64,000 nt of DNA, from positions 4,278,001-4,342,000 of the forward strand of contig NZ_CP072453.1 in the NCBI RefSeq assembly GCF_019343475.1. Reading direction: 5' to 3'. Below, piece by piece: positions 34,565-43,666 of this stretch. The number at the start of each line of letters is the position of its first letter. The stretch's first letter is position 1. This stretch comes from Providencia sp. R33 (lineage in GTDB: Bacteria > Pseudomonadota > Gammaproteobacteria > Enterobacterales > Enterobacteriaceae). The notes under the pieces are model-generated. The model did not search any database, had not been told where the DNA came from, and saw only the letters and a program-made list of their open reading frames with translations. The position numbers and the translations under genes are program-made.

Positions 34565-34621
34565 AACGAAAAACCGAGTATTCTACTCAACATTCTTTAG
34601 TTTGAGACAGAATACAGCATT

Positions 34622-35521
34622 ATGTGGTTACTCGTTATTACGACGCTGCTTTGGGCAGCGTCTTTTAGTTTAATTGGTGAATATTTAGCGGGCCAAGTCG
34701 ATAGCTGGTTTTCCGTATTGGTGCGTGTTGGCCTTGCTTCACTGGTATTCCTACCTTTCCTACGTTGGCGTCAATTTAGTGCTAAAGTGATTTCACTTTA
34801 CATGTTAGTGGGCGCTTGTCAGCTAGGGATCATGTATCTATTTGTTTTCCATGCTTATCAATATCTTACTGTAGCGGAGTTTCTCCTCTTCACGGTATTA
34901 ACACCGCTGTATGTCACGCTAATTTATGATTTATTAGAGCGTCAGCCACTGCGTAAAGGGTATTTATTTAGTTCTTTACTGGCGGTGATTGGTGCTGCAA
35001 TTATTCGCTATGACCATTTAAGTGAGTCGTTCTGGTTAGGGCTCTTGTTCGTGCAATTAGCCAATATCTTTTTTGCTATCGGGCAGGTGGGGTATAAGCG
35101 TTTGATGGAGATACATCCCATTCCTCAACATCAGGCTTTCTCGTGGTTCTATCTGGGCGCAACCTTAGTAGCACTTATTGGCTGGTTGCTGTTTGGTAAT
35201 AAATCCATGATGCCAACCACAAATCTCCAATGGGGAGTACTACTGTGGCTTGGTGTTGCTGCATCAGGTATTGGTTATTTTATGTGGAACTATGGGGCGA
35301 CAAAAGTGGATGCTGGAACCCTTGCTATCATGAATAACATGATGGTCCCAGCTGGTCTATTAGTGAATTTCGCCATTTGGCAGCAACATCCTAATTGGTT
35401 GAGTTTTACCATTGGATCGAGCCTAATAATTGCGTCTCTTTGGGTGCATAAGCGCTGGATACTTTCGCGGGCTTCACATACGAAAGGTTCTCCACCGCAT
35501 GATCCGTCGCGGTCTCGGTAA
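34622..35521 (+). CDS. bioP: biotin transporter BioP (YigM), EamA/CRT family
   Basis: A 299-residue DMT-superfamily permease with ten helices in two EamA repeats, identical in length to E. coli YigM/BioP, a biotin uptake protein. Matching segments include ILWA/LLWAASFSLIGEYLAGQVDS, LTVAEFLLFTVLTPLYVTLIYDL and GYFMWNYGATKVDAGTL. It is next to metR as in E. coli. Its last 116 bp overlap the 3' end of metR on the other strand. Confidence 0.9.
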   Translation: MWLLVITTLLWAASFSLIGEYLAGQVDSWFSVLVRVGLASLVFLPFLRWRQFSAKVISLYMLVGACQLGIMYLFVFHAYQYLTVAEFLLFTVLTPLYVTLIYDLLERQPLRKGYLFSSLLAVIGAAIIRYDHLSESFWLGLLFVQLANIFFAIGQVGYKRLMEIHPIPQHQAFSWFYLGATLVALIGWLLFGNKSMMPTTNLQWGVLLWLGVAASGIGYFMWNYGATKVDAGTLAIMNNMMVPAGLLVNFAIWQQHPNWLSFTIGSSLIIASLWVHKRWILSRASHTKGSPPHDPSRSR

Positions 35522-36362
35522 ATGCCTCAATAGCTGGCTGGCGCTGTTCTCCCTCACGGCATGCAGCGTACAGCCGGCTCCACAACCCATTTCCTAACGT
35601 TTTAGTCTTAATCAACCCTTGTTTTTCAAAGGAATCGACTGCCCAATGGGGTAATGCTGCGATACCCATTTTGGCTGCCACCATTTGAATTAAAATCAGT
35701 GTGTTATCTACATTTTTTACGTTCGGTGAAACGCCTGCGGGTTGCAGAAAATGACGCCAAACATCAAAACGCTCCCGTTGTACAGGGTAGAGCAGTAAGG
35801 TCTCATCCGCCAAATCGTGTGGCGCTATTTGTGGTTTTTTCGCGAGCGGGTGATCACTTGCCACAATCAGTTTTACTTCATAATCAAACATTGGCGTGTA
35901 ATGAATACCTTGGTCAGGCAGGATATCTGAGGTCATCACAAGGTCGAGCTCTCTTGAAAGCAACTCAGGTTGCGGGTCGAAAGTCACACCTGATTTAAAA
36001 TCGACGCTCACTTGCGGCCAAGTCTGCCTAAATTGCTGTAACGCAGGTGTTAACCATTGGATGCAGCTGTGGCACTCGATAGCAATACGCAGCGCGCAAA
36101 CTCCCGGCTCATTGCAGACACGGATGGCATCTTTGACTAATGGCAGTACTTGTTGTGCCAATTGTAATAACACTTCACCTTGTGGCGTAAAACGTAATGG
36201 CTGGCTTTTTCTCACAAATAAGCGAAAGCCTAATCGATGCTCTAAATCACTAAACTGATGTGATAGAGCCGATTGCGTTTGGTGCAAGTGTGTCGCTGTT
36301 GCCGCTAATGAACCGTACTGGCTGAGCGCTTGCAATGTTTTTAAATGTTTTAATTCGATCAT
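35406..36362 (-). CDS. metR: LysR-family activator of methionine synthesis
   Basis: A 318-residue LysR-type regulator (E. coli MetR 317). The N-terminal winged helix-turn-helix reads MIELKHLKTLQALSQYGSLA and TQSALSHQFSDLEHRLGFRLF; the effector domain contains the homocysteine-sensing region (IECHSCIQWLTPAL, DLVMTSDILPDQGIHY). It activates metE with homocysteine as co-activator. It is divergent from metE, and a TGAG-N5-TTCA half-conserved MetR-like site (36362-36374) touches its start. Its C-terminal codons overlap bioP. Confidence 0.93.
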   Translation of the reverse strand: MIELKHLKTLQALSQYGSLAATATHLHQTQSALSHQFSDLEHRLGFRLFVRKSQPLRFTPQGEVLLQLAQQVLPLVKDAIRVCNEPGVCALRIAIECHSCIQWLTPALQQFRQTWPQVSVDFKSGVTFDPQPELLSRELDLVMTSDILPDQGIHYTPMFDYEVKLIVASDHPLAKKPQIAPHDLADETLLLYPVQRERFDVWRHFLQPAGVSPNVKNVDNTLILIQMVAAKMGIAALPHWAVDSFEKQGLIKTKTLGNGLWSRLYAACREGEQRQPAIEAFTETATDHAVENLSYVKPAKVSSAYAPKETQLLGSIQW

Positions 36363-36434
36363 GAGAAACCTTCACAGTGACAATGAAATATTTGCGCTTG
36401 TGCTTTATACAGTACCTGTTGATTATGGATGTGT

Positions 36435-36450
36435 AAACATCTAGACGGCT
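36435..36450. promoter_or_regulatory. MetJ operator (two met boxes)
   Basis: AAACATCT followed directly by AGACGGCT, two tandem 8-mers matching the met box AGACGTCT at 6 and 7 of 8 positions. It lies 20 bp before metE, in the metR-metE divergent region. MetJ with S-adenosylmethionine would repress here. Confidence 0.75.
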
Positions 36451-36470
36451 AAATATTTTAAGGGGTCAAT

Positions 36471-38750
36471 ATGTCTGTTATAAATCATACACTTGGTTTT
36501 CCACGCGTCGGTTTGAAAAGAGAGCTAAAACGAGCACAAGAAGATTATTGGGCAGGCAAGATTGACCAATCTGCGCTTTTAGCGGTAGGTCATGAGTTGC
36601 GTGTTCGTCATTGGGAACAGCAAAAAAATGCGGGTGTTGAGCTATTACCCGTTGGTGATTTTGCTTGGTATGACCAAATTCTGACAACCAGTTTACTATT
36701 AGGCAACGTGCCACCACGCCATCAAAATGAAGACGGCGCTATTGATTTGGACACTTTATTTAGAGTTGCCCGTGGTCGTGCACCAACAGGGACACCTGCA
36801 CCAGCAGGTGAAATGACAAAGTGGTTTAACACGAATTACCACTACATCGTGCCTGAGTTCCAAAAAGGGCAAAAATTCGCCTTATCTTGGAATCAATTGT
36901 TTGATGAAGTTGACGAAGCTCTTGCATTAGGGCACAACGTTAAACCCGTCATTGTAGGGCCAATTACTTACCTGTGGTTAGGGAAGGTCAAAGGCGAACC
37001 ATTTGATCGCTTATCATTGCTGAATGAATTATTGCCAGTTTACCAACAAATATTGGCGCGTTTAGCTGAAAAAGGCATTGAATGGGTGCAAATTGACGAA
37101 CCCGCATTAGTGTTAGATTTACCAGTTGAGTGGCAACACGCATACCAATCGACCTATCAAACGCTATCCGGCCAAGTAAAGCTACTACTTACCACGTATT
37201 TTGATGGTATTGGCCATCATTTAGATATCATCAAACAATTACCAGTGCAGGGCTTGCATGTAGATGTTGTGGCGGGGTCAGATGATATTGAAAAACTGCA
37301 CCAAGCGCTGCCTGCTGACTGGGTTTTATCACTAGGCGTGATTAATGGGCGCAATGTATGGAAAGCCTCTCTGGGTGAAAAATTTGCCCAAGTAAAACCG
37401 CTGTTAGGTCAGCGTTCAGTATGGGTGGGAACCTCCTGTTCACTGTTGCACAGCCCCATTGATTTGAATGATGAAACGCGTTTAGATGCGGAAGTGAAAA
37501 GCTGGTTTGCGTTTGCATTACAAAAATGTGAAGAGCTTGCCCTACTGAGTAAAGCGCTCAATCAACCCACTGAGGCAAACATCGCATCGTTAGAAACATA
37601 CAGCGCACCAATTCGTGATCGTAAAACATCAACTCGAGTGAATAATGTCACGGTTGCACAACGTTTAGCGGCAATTCGTGAGGGGGATACAGAACGTGCT
37701 ATCCCATATCCTCAACGTGCACAGCTTCAGCGTGAGCGTTTCAACTTACCATTATGGCCAACGACCACGATCGGTTCTTTCCCTCAAACCAGTGAAATCA
37801 GGACGTTACGGTTAGATTTCAAAAAAGGTAATGTGGATAAAAATAATTACCGTACAAATATTAGCGAGCACATCAAACAGGCGATTAAAGAACAAGAAAT
37901 TTTGGATATCGACGTTCTGGTGCACGGTGAAGCTGAACGTAACGACATGGTCGAGTATTTCGGTGAACAATTTGATGGTTATGTGTTTACACAAAATGGC
38001 TGGGTACAAAGCTATGGCTCGCGTTGTGTGAAGCCCCCAGTGATTATTGGCGATATTAGCCGTCCAGAGGCCATTACCGTTGAATGGGCGAAATATGCAC
38101 AATCACTAACGGAAAAACCTGTCAAAGGCATGTTAACGGGCCCTGTCACTATCTTGTGTTGGTCATTCCCACGTGAAGATGTCAGCCGTGAAACCATCGC
38201 AAAACAAATTGCGCTTGCGCTGCGTGATGAAGTGGATGATTTACAAAAAGCAGGCATTGGTATTATTCAGATTGATGAGCCAGCGTTACGTGAAGGCTTG
38301 CCACTGCGTAGAGACGAGTGGACGGCATACTTAACATGGGCTGTTGATGCTTTTAAACTGAGCGCCGCGATTGCTGAAAATGACACGCAAATTCATACCC
38401 ATATGTGTTATTGCGAATTCAATGACATCATGGATTCGATTGCCGCGCTAGATGCAGATGTGATTACCATTGAAACATCACGTTCAGATATGGATTTATT
38501 GGATGCATTTGAAAATTTTGATTATCCAAATGAAATTGGACCAGGTGTGTACGACATTCACTCACCGAATGTGCCGAATGTAGAATGGATTGTCGCATTA
38601 CTCAGAAAAGCAGCAAAACGTGTTCCTGTTGAGCGTTTATGGGTCAACCCAGATTGTGGATTAAAAACCCGTGGTTGGACGGAAACTCGCCAAGCCTTAG
38701 CTAATATGGTTGAAGCTGCGAAACTGCTAAGAAATGAGCATACATCTTAA
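36471..38750 (+). CDS. metE: cobalamin-independent methionine synthase
   Basis: A 759-residue enzyme (E. coli 753) that transfers methyl from 5-methyltetrahydropteroyl-tri-glutamate to homocysteine. The two halves are the N-terminal barrel (TLGFPRVGLKRELKRA) and the C-terminal catalytic barrel from about residue 430 (PLWPTTTIGSFPQT). Zinc ligands are in HTHMCYCEF and in NPDCGLKTRGW. A strong AAGGGG ribosome site precedes the start. A MetJ operator lies immediately upstream. Confidence 0.96.
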   Translation: MSVINHTLGFPRVGLKRELKRAQEDYWAGKIDQSALLAVGHELRVRHWEQQKNAGVELLPVGDFAWYDQILTTSLLLGNVPPRHQNEDGAIDLDTLFRVARGRAPTGTPAPAGEMTKWFNTNYHYIVPEFQKGQKFALSWNQLFDEVDEALALGHNVKPVIVGPITYLWLGKVKGEPFDRLSLLNELLPVYQQILARLAEKGIEWVQIDEPALVLDLPVEWQHAYQSTYQTLSGQVKLLLTTYFDGIGHHLDIIKQLPVQGLHVDVVAGSDDIEKLHQALPADWVLSLGVINGRNVWKASLGEKFAQVKPLLGQRSVWVGTSCSLLHSPIDLNDETRLDAEVKSWFAFALQKCEELALLSKALNQPTEANIASLETYSAPIRDRKTSTRVNNVTVAQRLAAIREGDTERAIPYPQRAQLQRERFNLPLWPTTTIGSFPQTSEIRTLRLDFKKGNVDKNNYRTNISEHIKQAIKEQEILDIDVLVHGEAERNDMVEYFGEQFDGYVFTQNGWVQSYGSRCVKPPVIIGDISRPEAITVEWAKYAQSLTEKPVKGMLTGPVTILCWSFPREDVSRETIAKQIALALRDEVDDLQKAGIGIIQIDEPALREGLPLRRDEWTAYLTWAVDAFKLSAAIAENDTQIHTHMCYCEFNDIMDSIAALDADVITIETSRSDMDLLDAFENFDYPNEIGPGVYDIHSPNVPNVEWIVALLRKAAKRVPVERLWVNPDCGLKTRGWTETRQALANMVEAAKLLRNEHTS

Positions 38751-38760
38751 ATACGGGATA

Positions 38761-38783
38761 AAAGGCAGGGTTTCCTGCCTTTT
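38761..38783 (+). terminator. metE terminator
   Basis: AAAGGCAGG GTTT CCTGCCTTTT, a perfect 9-bp stem. Confidence 0.88.
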
Positions 38784-38806
38784 GGAATGTGCCGGTGGTT
38801 AACGCA

Positions 38807-39196
38807 TTAACCAAATAATTTTGACTTCAACAGGTTCATGCCAATAGAAGCAAGGTCAAGGCTCTCAGGTAGCTCGCCATTTGGTGTTGCACTGTCAACC
38901 AGTTGAGGCAGGTATTTTGCCACTAAATCTGAGGTTGATTGTGTATCTAAGCCTACAGATTGCGCGAGCTCTTGAATATTAACGTTACCAAAAACTTGCA
39001 TTAATTGGCTTCCATCAATCGGTAAATTTGCCCCTTCGCTAATCCACGAAGTAATAATGCCACCTAAGCCTTGCTCGTTAAATTTATCAACGACACCAGA
39101 CAGACCACCTTGGTTTTCAATCCACTTAATAACGGATTGAAACTGTTGCATTTTATCGCCTGCAACCATGCCTAACATTTGATCTAATAGCCCCAT
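38807..39196 (-). CDS. yidB: YidB-like DUF937 protein
   Basis: A 129-residue protein of the YidB/DUF937 family (E. coli YidB 132). It is largely helical, with repeated turns rich in Gly (GLGGIITSWISEGANLPIDGSQL, VDLASIGMNLLKSKLFG-like end). Its function is unknown. AGGAG lies upstream of the start. In E. coli yidB is elsewhere and a hydrolase gene occupies the metE-udp gap, so this location is different. It is monocistronic. Confidence 0.82.
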   Translation of the reverse strand: MGLLDQMLGMVAGDKMQQFQSVIKWIENQGGLSGVVDKFNEQGLGGIITSWISEGANLPIDGSQLMQVFGNVNIQELAQSVGLDTQSTSDLVAKYLPQLVDSATPNGELPESLDLASIGMNLLKSKLFG

Positions 39197-39501
39197 TTTT
39201 GACTCCTAGGTAACATGCCAATTGATGCTCTCATTCATAGTATGGAGCATTATTCGAAAAATTGTAGGTCGCTATTTTGATCAATTTATTTTTCAGGTCA
39301 ATGAAAATGAGCCATTGTCGATAACTAAATGTATAAAAACATAATTTAATGTTTTGAATGAAAGCTATTAACCCAAAAATTATAAGGTAACTTATCAGTA
39401 AGAAGGCAGGCGAAGTTCTCTCTAATACATTTTCGATAATCGCGTACATTCATCTATACTGATTGCATCTTAGCCCGATTTTGGCTGTAAGGTGTTTTTT
39501 A

Positions 39502-39517
39502 TGTGACATTAATCACA
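39502..39517. promoter_or_regulatory. CRP site of udp
   Basis: TGTGA CATTAA TCACA, a perfect CRP half-site pair, 128 bp upstream of udp. CRP and CytR jointly control udp in E. coli. Confidence 0.85.
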
Positions 39518-39644
39518 TTTTATTGAAAATAAAATGATGATGCTTTCATTAAAAGAGACACTCATCACTAAATTGACCTGCACTTATCGCTATATTAATA
39601 GCAGCTAAACAATTCAATGATGCCATTGTGTAAAGGAGTTTGAT

Positions 39645-40403
39645 ATGTCTGACGTTTTCCACTTAGGTTTAAAGAAAAGTGACTTACAGGGTGCAACCGT
39701 CGCGATTGTTCCTGGGGATCCTAACCGTGTTGAAAAAATTGCACGTCTGATGGATAACCCTGTGCATCTTGCGTCATTGCGTGAATATACCTCTTGGCGT
39801 GGTGAGCTTGATGGTAAAGCTGTCATTGTTTGCTCAACGGGTATTGGTGGTCCATCTACCTCTATTGCAGTCGAAGAGTTGGCACAATTAGGGATCCGTA
39901 CTTTCCTACGTATTGGTACAACAGGTGCAATCCAAGAAGATATCAATGTGGGGGATGTATTAGTCACTACAGGTGCAGTACGTTTAGATGGTGCGAGCCA
40001 GCATTTTGCACCACTTGAATACCCAGCCGTGGCTGATTTTGATTGTACTAATGCATTATTTGCTGCGGCAAAAGATGCGGGAGCAACCGTCCATGTGGGT
40101 GTAACAGCCTCTTCAGATACCTTCTACCCAGGTCAAGAGCGTTATGATACCTATACTGGCCGTGTTATGCGCCATTTCAGAGGCTCAATGAAAGAGTGGC
40201 AAGATATGGGCGTCATGAATTATGAAATGGAATCAGCAACGTTACTGACCATGTGCTCAAGCAGTAAAGGTCTACGTGCAGGTATGGTTGCAGGGGTCAT
40301 TGTTAACCGTACACAACAAGAAATCCCAAATGAAACATTACTGAAGAAAACAGAAGGTAATGTGCTAAGTATTGTTGTTGAAGCGGCACGTCGCTTACTG
40401 TAG
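39645..40403 (+). CDS. udp: uridine phosphorylase
   Basis: A 252-residue nucleoside phosphorylase (E. coli 253) that splits uridine to uracil and ribose-1-phosphate. It has VAIVPGDPNRVEKIA with the phosphate-binding Gly and Arg, FLRIGTTGAIQ, and the nucleoside-binding NYEMESATL. AAGGAG precedes the ATG. A perfect CRP site upstream indicates catabolite control. It complements the uridine hydrolase at 7401 and the deo genes at the window start in nucleoside salvage. Confidence 0.96.
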   Translation: MSDVFHLGLKKSDLQGATVAIVPGDPNRVEKIARLMDNPVHLASLREYTSWRGELDGKAVIVCSTGIGGPSTSIAVEELAQLGIRTFLRIGTTGAIQEDINVGDVLVTTGAVRLDGASQHFAPLEYPAVADFDCTNALFAAAKDAGATVHVGVTASSDTFYPGQERYDTYTGRVMRHFRGSMKEWQDMGVMNYEMESATLLTMCSSSKGLRAGMVAGVIVNRTQQEIPNETLLKKTEGNVLSIVVEAARRLL

Positions 40404-40417
40404 TCAATGATTTACTG

Positions 40418-40470
40418 GCTCGCCTATTTAAAAATTCACTCGGTTGTGGAAAGACAATAGGCGGGCTTAG
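40418..40470 (+). terminator. udp terminator
   Basis: GCTCGCCTATT / AATAGGCGGGC, 11 bp with one G-U pair and a 27-nt loop, followed by TTAGTTTT. Confidence 0.65.
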
Positions 40471-40678
40471 TTTTGCTCCTAAGTTATTCACTCTAGATAT
40501 AACCCCGACAAATTTTTAACAATTTGTAATGAATTTCCAGAAAATATCCTGATCCTCTTATGCGTTAGATCTGTTATTGTCATAAAAACAATTATCAATA
40601 TTATGTGCCCTTTAATCGTTTGGGTTGCATCTTTTTTATTCGCAACTTGAACGTGTGCTGTGGGCAAAAGGAATAATT

Positions 40679-41461
40679 ATGTCAACAACACCTTATCTTC
40701 ACCCCTCCGTCCTTCCACTCAAAGGTGGCATTAATTTTCGCGATTTAGGCGGGAAAAAGCTATCAAATGGCAATAAAATCAAACCTGGTGTGCTGTTTCG
40801 TTCAGGAGCATTAGACCGTTTAACTCAAGATGATGAAACTGTTTTACAATCACAAAATCTTTTTCAAATCATTGATTATCGTGACGAAGTTGAAATTATT
40901 GCTAAGCCTGATGTCGTATGGCAAGGGGCGCATTATGTTCATGCTCCAGCAAATCCATTAGCGAAAGAAGTCACCGCAAACTTAGATAAACTCACGCCAG
41001 AGATATTGGAACAATTTGATCCACAAGCCTTTATGTTCCGTTTGTATGAATTATTACCACTGAATAACCCTGCTTACCATCAGCTGGTGAGCATGCTACA
41101 ACAACCAGAAAAAGGCGGGGTTGTTCAGCACTGTGCAGTCGGGAAAGACCGTACTGGCGTAGGTTCGGCGCTGGTTTTATTTGCGTTAGGTGCTGACCTA
41201 GACACAGTAATGGAAGACTATTTACTCACTAATGAAACTTTAGCGCCATATCGCAAGCACCTACTTGAAGAACACGCAAAAACCATGAGTGAAAGTGTGC
41301 TGAAAAAGTTTGAGTATGTGTATTCAGTTCGTGAAGAGTTCTTACAAACAGCTCTAAAAAGCATTGAAAAACAATATGGTAATGTGGATAAGTGGTTGGA
41401 AGCTGATTTTGGCCTAGGCCTAAAACAGCGTGAAGAGTTGCAGCAACACTTTCTCGAATAA
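40679..41461 (+). CDS. tyrosine-protein phosphatase, DSP/PTP-like
   Basis: A 260-residue phosphatase of the bacterial tyrosine/phosphoinositide type (Pfam Y_phosphatase3). The P-loop is HCAVGKDRTG with catalytic Cys152 and Arg158; the N-terminal GGINFRDLGG block is the other family hallmark. The substrate is unknown. ATG 40679 is chosen because AAAGGA precedes it and the family starts near here; a TTG 18 codons upstream is possible. It is an addition relative to the E. coli udp-rmuC region. Confidence 0.87.
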   Translation: MSTTPYLHPSVLPLKGGINFRDLGGKKLSNGNKIKPGVLFRSGALDRLTQDDETVLQSQNLFQIIDYRDEVEIIAKPDVVWQGAHYVHAPANPLAKEVTANLDKLTPEILEQFDPQAFMFRLYELLPLNNPAYHQLVSMLQQPEKGGVVQHCAVGKDRTGVGSALVLFALGADLDTVMEDYLLTNETLAPYRKHLLEEHAKTMSESVLKKFEYVYSVREEFLQTALKSIEKQYGNVDKWLEADFGLGLKQREELQQHFLE

Positions 41462-41598
41462 TTGATGTTACTTTGGCTGATGTTGTGTGAGTAAAGGAAT
41501 GACTACATAACTCAGCTGAATTTATTATCCTGTTTAATCTTGATTTATACGTTTTTCGCTACTGTAATACATCAAACCATTGATGAAAGGAATGTGCT

Positions 41599-42129
41599 GT
41601 GACGCTCAATGAAATAGTGACCGTTGTGACGGACTTTACTCGCGAACATGAAGTATGGGCGCTACCAATTATTTTCTTTCTCGCCTTTGGTGAATCTCTC
41701 GCTTTCTTATCACTTCTTTTACCTGCAACAGTGATACTGCTTGCGCTTGGCGCTTTGATTGGCGAAAGCAATATTGTTTTTTGGCCTATTTGGTTGGCTG
41801 CTGCATTAGGTGCATTCTTTGGTGATTGGCTTTCTTACTGGTTTGGCTTTCATTACAAAGAAAATGTACGCAAAATGTGGCCAATTTCCCGTAACCCACA
41901 AATGATTGATAAAGGACAAGTTTTTTTTGATCGCTGGGGGATCTGGGGGATCTTTTTTGGTCGCTTCTTCGGGCCATTGAGGGCAGTTGTACCCTTAGTT
42001 GCAGGGATCTGTGCAATGCCGCAGCGCCATTTCCAACTTGCCAATATTGCCTCTGCGATGATCTGGGCATTTGGCATACTTGCCCCAGGGGCACTAGGCC
42101 TTAAATGGTTTGCGAGCTGGATAGGCTAA
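41599..42129 (+). CDS. DedA/SNARE-associated family membrane protein
   Basis: A 176-residue DedA protein with about four to five helices and the family core GDWLSYWFGFHY followed by FFGRFFGPLRAVVPLVAG, in which the Gly-Arg and Arg residues are conserved. DedA proteins are involved in lipid (undecaprenyl phosphate or phospholipid) translocation and membrane energetics; the role of this member is not known. The start is GTG 41599 with AAGGA 7 bp before it. Confidence 0.88.
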   Translation: MTLNEIVTVVTDFTREHEVWALPIIFFLAFGESLAFLSLLLPATVILLALGALIGESNIVFWPIWLAAALGAFFGDWLSYWFGFHYKENVRKMWPISRNPQMIDKGQVFFDRWGIWGIFFGRFFGPLRAVVPLVAGICAMPQRHFQLANIASAMIWAFGILAPGALGLKWFASWIG

Positions 42130-42236
42130 GCTTGCGAAGCGGCTCGCAAATAAACGGCTGTAAATGAAATTACCTCTGGACACTTATACAGTATCCCATT
42201 ACCTTACACTAGATTTTGTAAAGTAAGGATTTAATC

Positions 42237-43592
42237 GTGGATACCTCTCTTTTATATGCCGTTATTGGTGCGTTGAGTGGCATTTTAGTCGGTGGTTTAG
42301 CGACGTGGTTCTCTATTGCCCAAAAAATCACGCATAAAGATCAAGAATTGCAACAGGCTTATCGGCAACTTGCAGCCAGTGATGAAAAAAATGTGCATCT
42401 TGCTCAGTGGAAAGAGGAGTATGACAGGCTTGATCAAGAGCTTCGTACACAACGTGATATTAACCGAGAGCAAGAGGCTGAATTACGTGAAGTCATCACT
42501 CGGTTAGAGCAAAATCAGCTCGCTAACGAAGAAAAACAACGTATTTTACAAAACAGTGAGCAGCGCTTGACGACTCAGTTTGAAAATTTAGCGAATCGTA
42601 TTTTTGAGCAAAATGAGCGCCGAGCTTCAGAACAGCAGCAAAAAAGTTTATTAGCAATGTTATCGCCTTTTCGCGAACAATTAGACGGCTTTCGCCAACA
42701 AGTTCAACAAAGTTTTGGTGAAGAAGCAAAAGAAAGGCATACGTTGGCTTATGAAATTAGGCAGTTGCAGCAACTCAATAACCAAATGACCAAAGAGGCC
42801 GTTAACCTCACGCGTGCACTGAAAGGGGATAACAAGATACAGGGTAATTGGGGGGAAACTATCCTAACTCGTATCTTAGAAGTTTCTGGTTTGCGCGAAG
42901 GCAGTGAATTTGAAACCCAAGTTAGCATCAATACGGGGTATAATAGCCGCTACCAACCTGATGTCATTATCCACCTGCCTGAAGGTAAAGATGTGGTTGT
43001 GGATGCCAAAATGTCACTGGTGTCTTACGAGCACTATTTCAATAGTGAAGACCCACATGAACAACAACAAGCGTTAAAAAACCATGTCGCTTCCATTCGT
43101 AACCATATGCGAATGTTGAGCCGAAAGGATTATCATCAGTTACCGGGAATTCGTTCACTGGATTACGTTTTAATGTTTATCCCTATTGAACCTGCCTATT
43201 TGCTGGCTTTGAAAGAAGCGCCCGAGTTACTTGATGAAGGGATAAAGCAAAATATCATGTTAGTTTGTCCATCCACCTTGCTAGTGGCGGTTCGAACAAT
43301 TAATAATATATGGCGCTATGAGCGGCAAGGGCAAAATGCCCAAGAAATTGCGGATAAAGCAGCAAAAATGTACGACAAGCTGCGTTTATTTGTGGATGAT
43401 ATGCAAGTTTTAGGCTCCAGCCTTGATAAAGCGAATAATACTTACCATTCGGCGATGAAACGCCTTGCTCAAGGGCGAGGTAACTTGATTAGCCAAGCGG
43501 AAAGTTTTAAGGAGCTTGGGGTAGAGATAAAACAACCTATTGAGCCTCAACTTGTTGAGCGGTCAGATTCGCCTAATTGTGCGGAATCGTAG
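42237..43592 (+). CDS. rmuC: DNA recombination protein RmuC
   Basis: A 451-residue RmuC-family protein (E. coli 475). It has an N-terminal membrane segment (residues 1-28), a long coiled coil (about 35-190) and a C-terminal nuclease-like domain containing GNWGETILTRILE and DVVVDAKMSLVSYEHY, where Asp and Lys match the PD-(D/E)XK pattern. It limits inversions at repeats and may act as a nuclease. The start is GTG 42237 with AAGGA upstream. It precedes ubiE as in E. coli. Confidence 0.92.
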   Translation: MDTSLLYAVIGALSGILVGGLATWFSIAQKITHKDQELQQAYRQLAASDEKNVHLAQWKEEYDRLDQELRTQRDINREQEAELREVITRLEQNQLANEEKQRILQNSEQRLTTQFENLANRIFEQNERRASEQQQKSLLAMLSPFREQLDGFRQQVQQSFGEEAKERHTLAYEIRQLQQLNNQMTKEAVNLTRALKGDNKIQGNWGETILTRILEVSGLREGSEFETQVSINTGYNSRYQPDVIIHLPEGKDVVVDAKMSLVSYEHYFNSEDPHEQQQALKNHVASIRNHMRMLSRKDYHQLPGIRSLDYVLMFIPIEPAYLLALKEAPELLDEGIKQNIMLVCPSTLLVAVRTINNIWRYERQGQNAQEIADKAAKMYDKLRLFVDDMQVLGSSLDKANNTYHSAMKRLAQGRGNLISQAESFKELGVEIKQPIEPQLVERSDSPNCAES

Positions 43593-43666
43593 ACTTCTGA
43601 TAGGGTTTTACCTCAAAGGCTGTTACACTTCCTACAAAGTTTGAATTATAAGCAGGCATAAGAGAA

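Noticed and set aside
39231..39449. 72-codon frame on the minus strand between yidB and udp
   Set aside because: Hydrophobic low-complexity sequence in AT-rich DNA with a poor ribosome site; probably chance, though a small membrane protein cannot be fully excluded.
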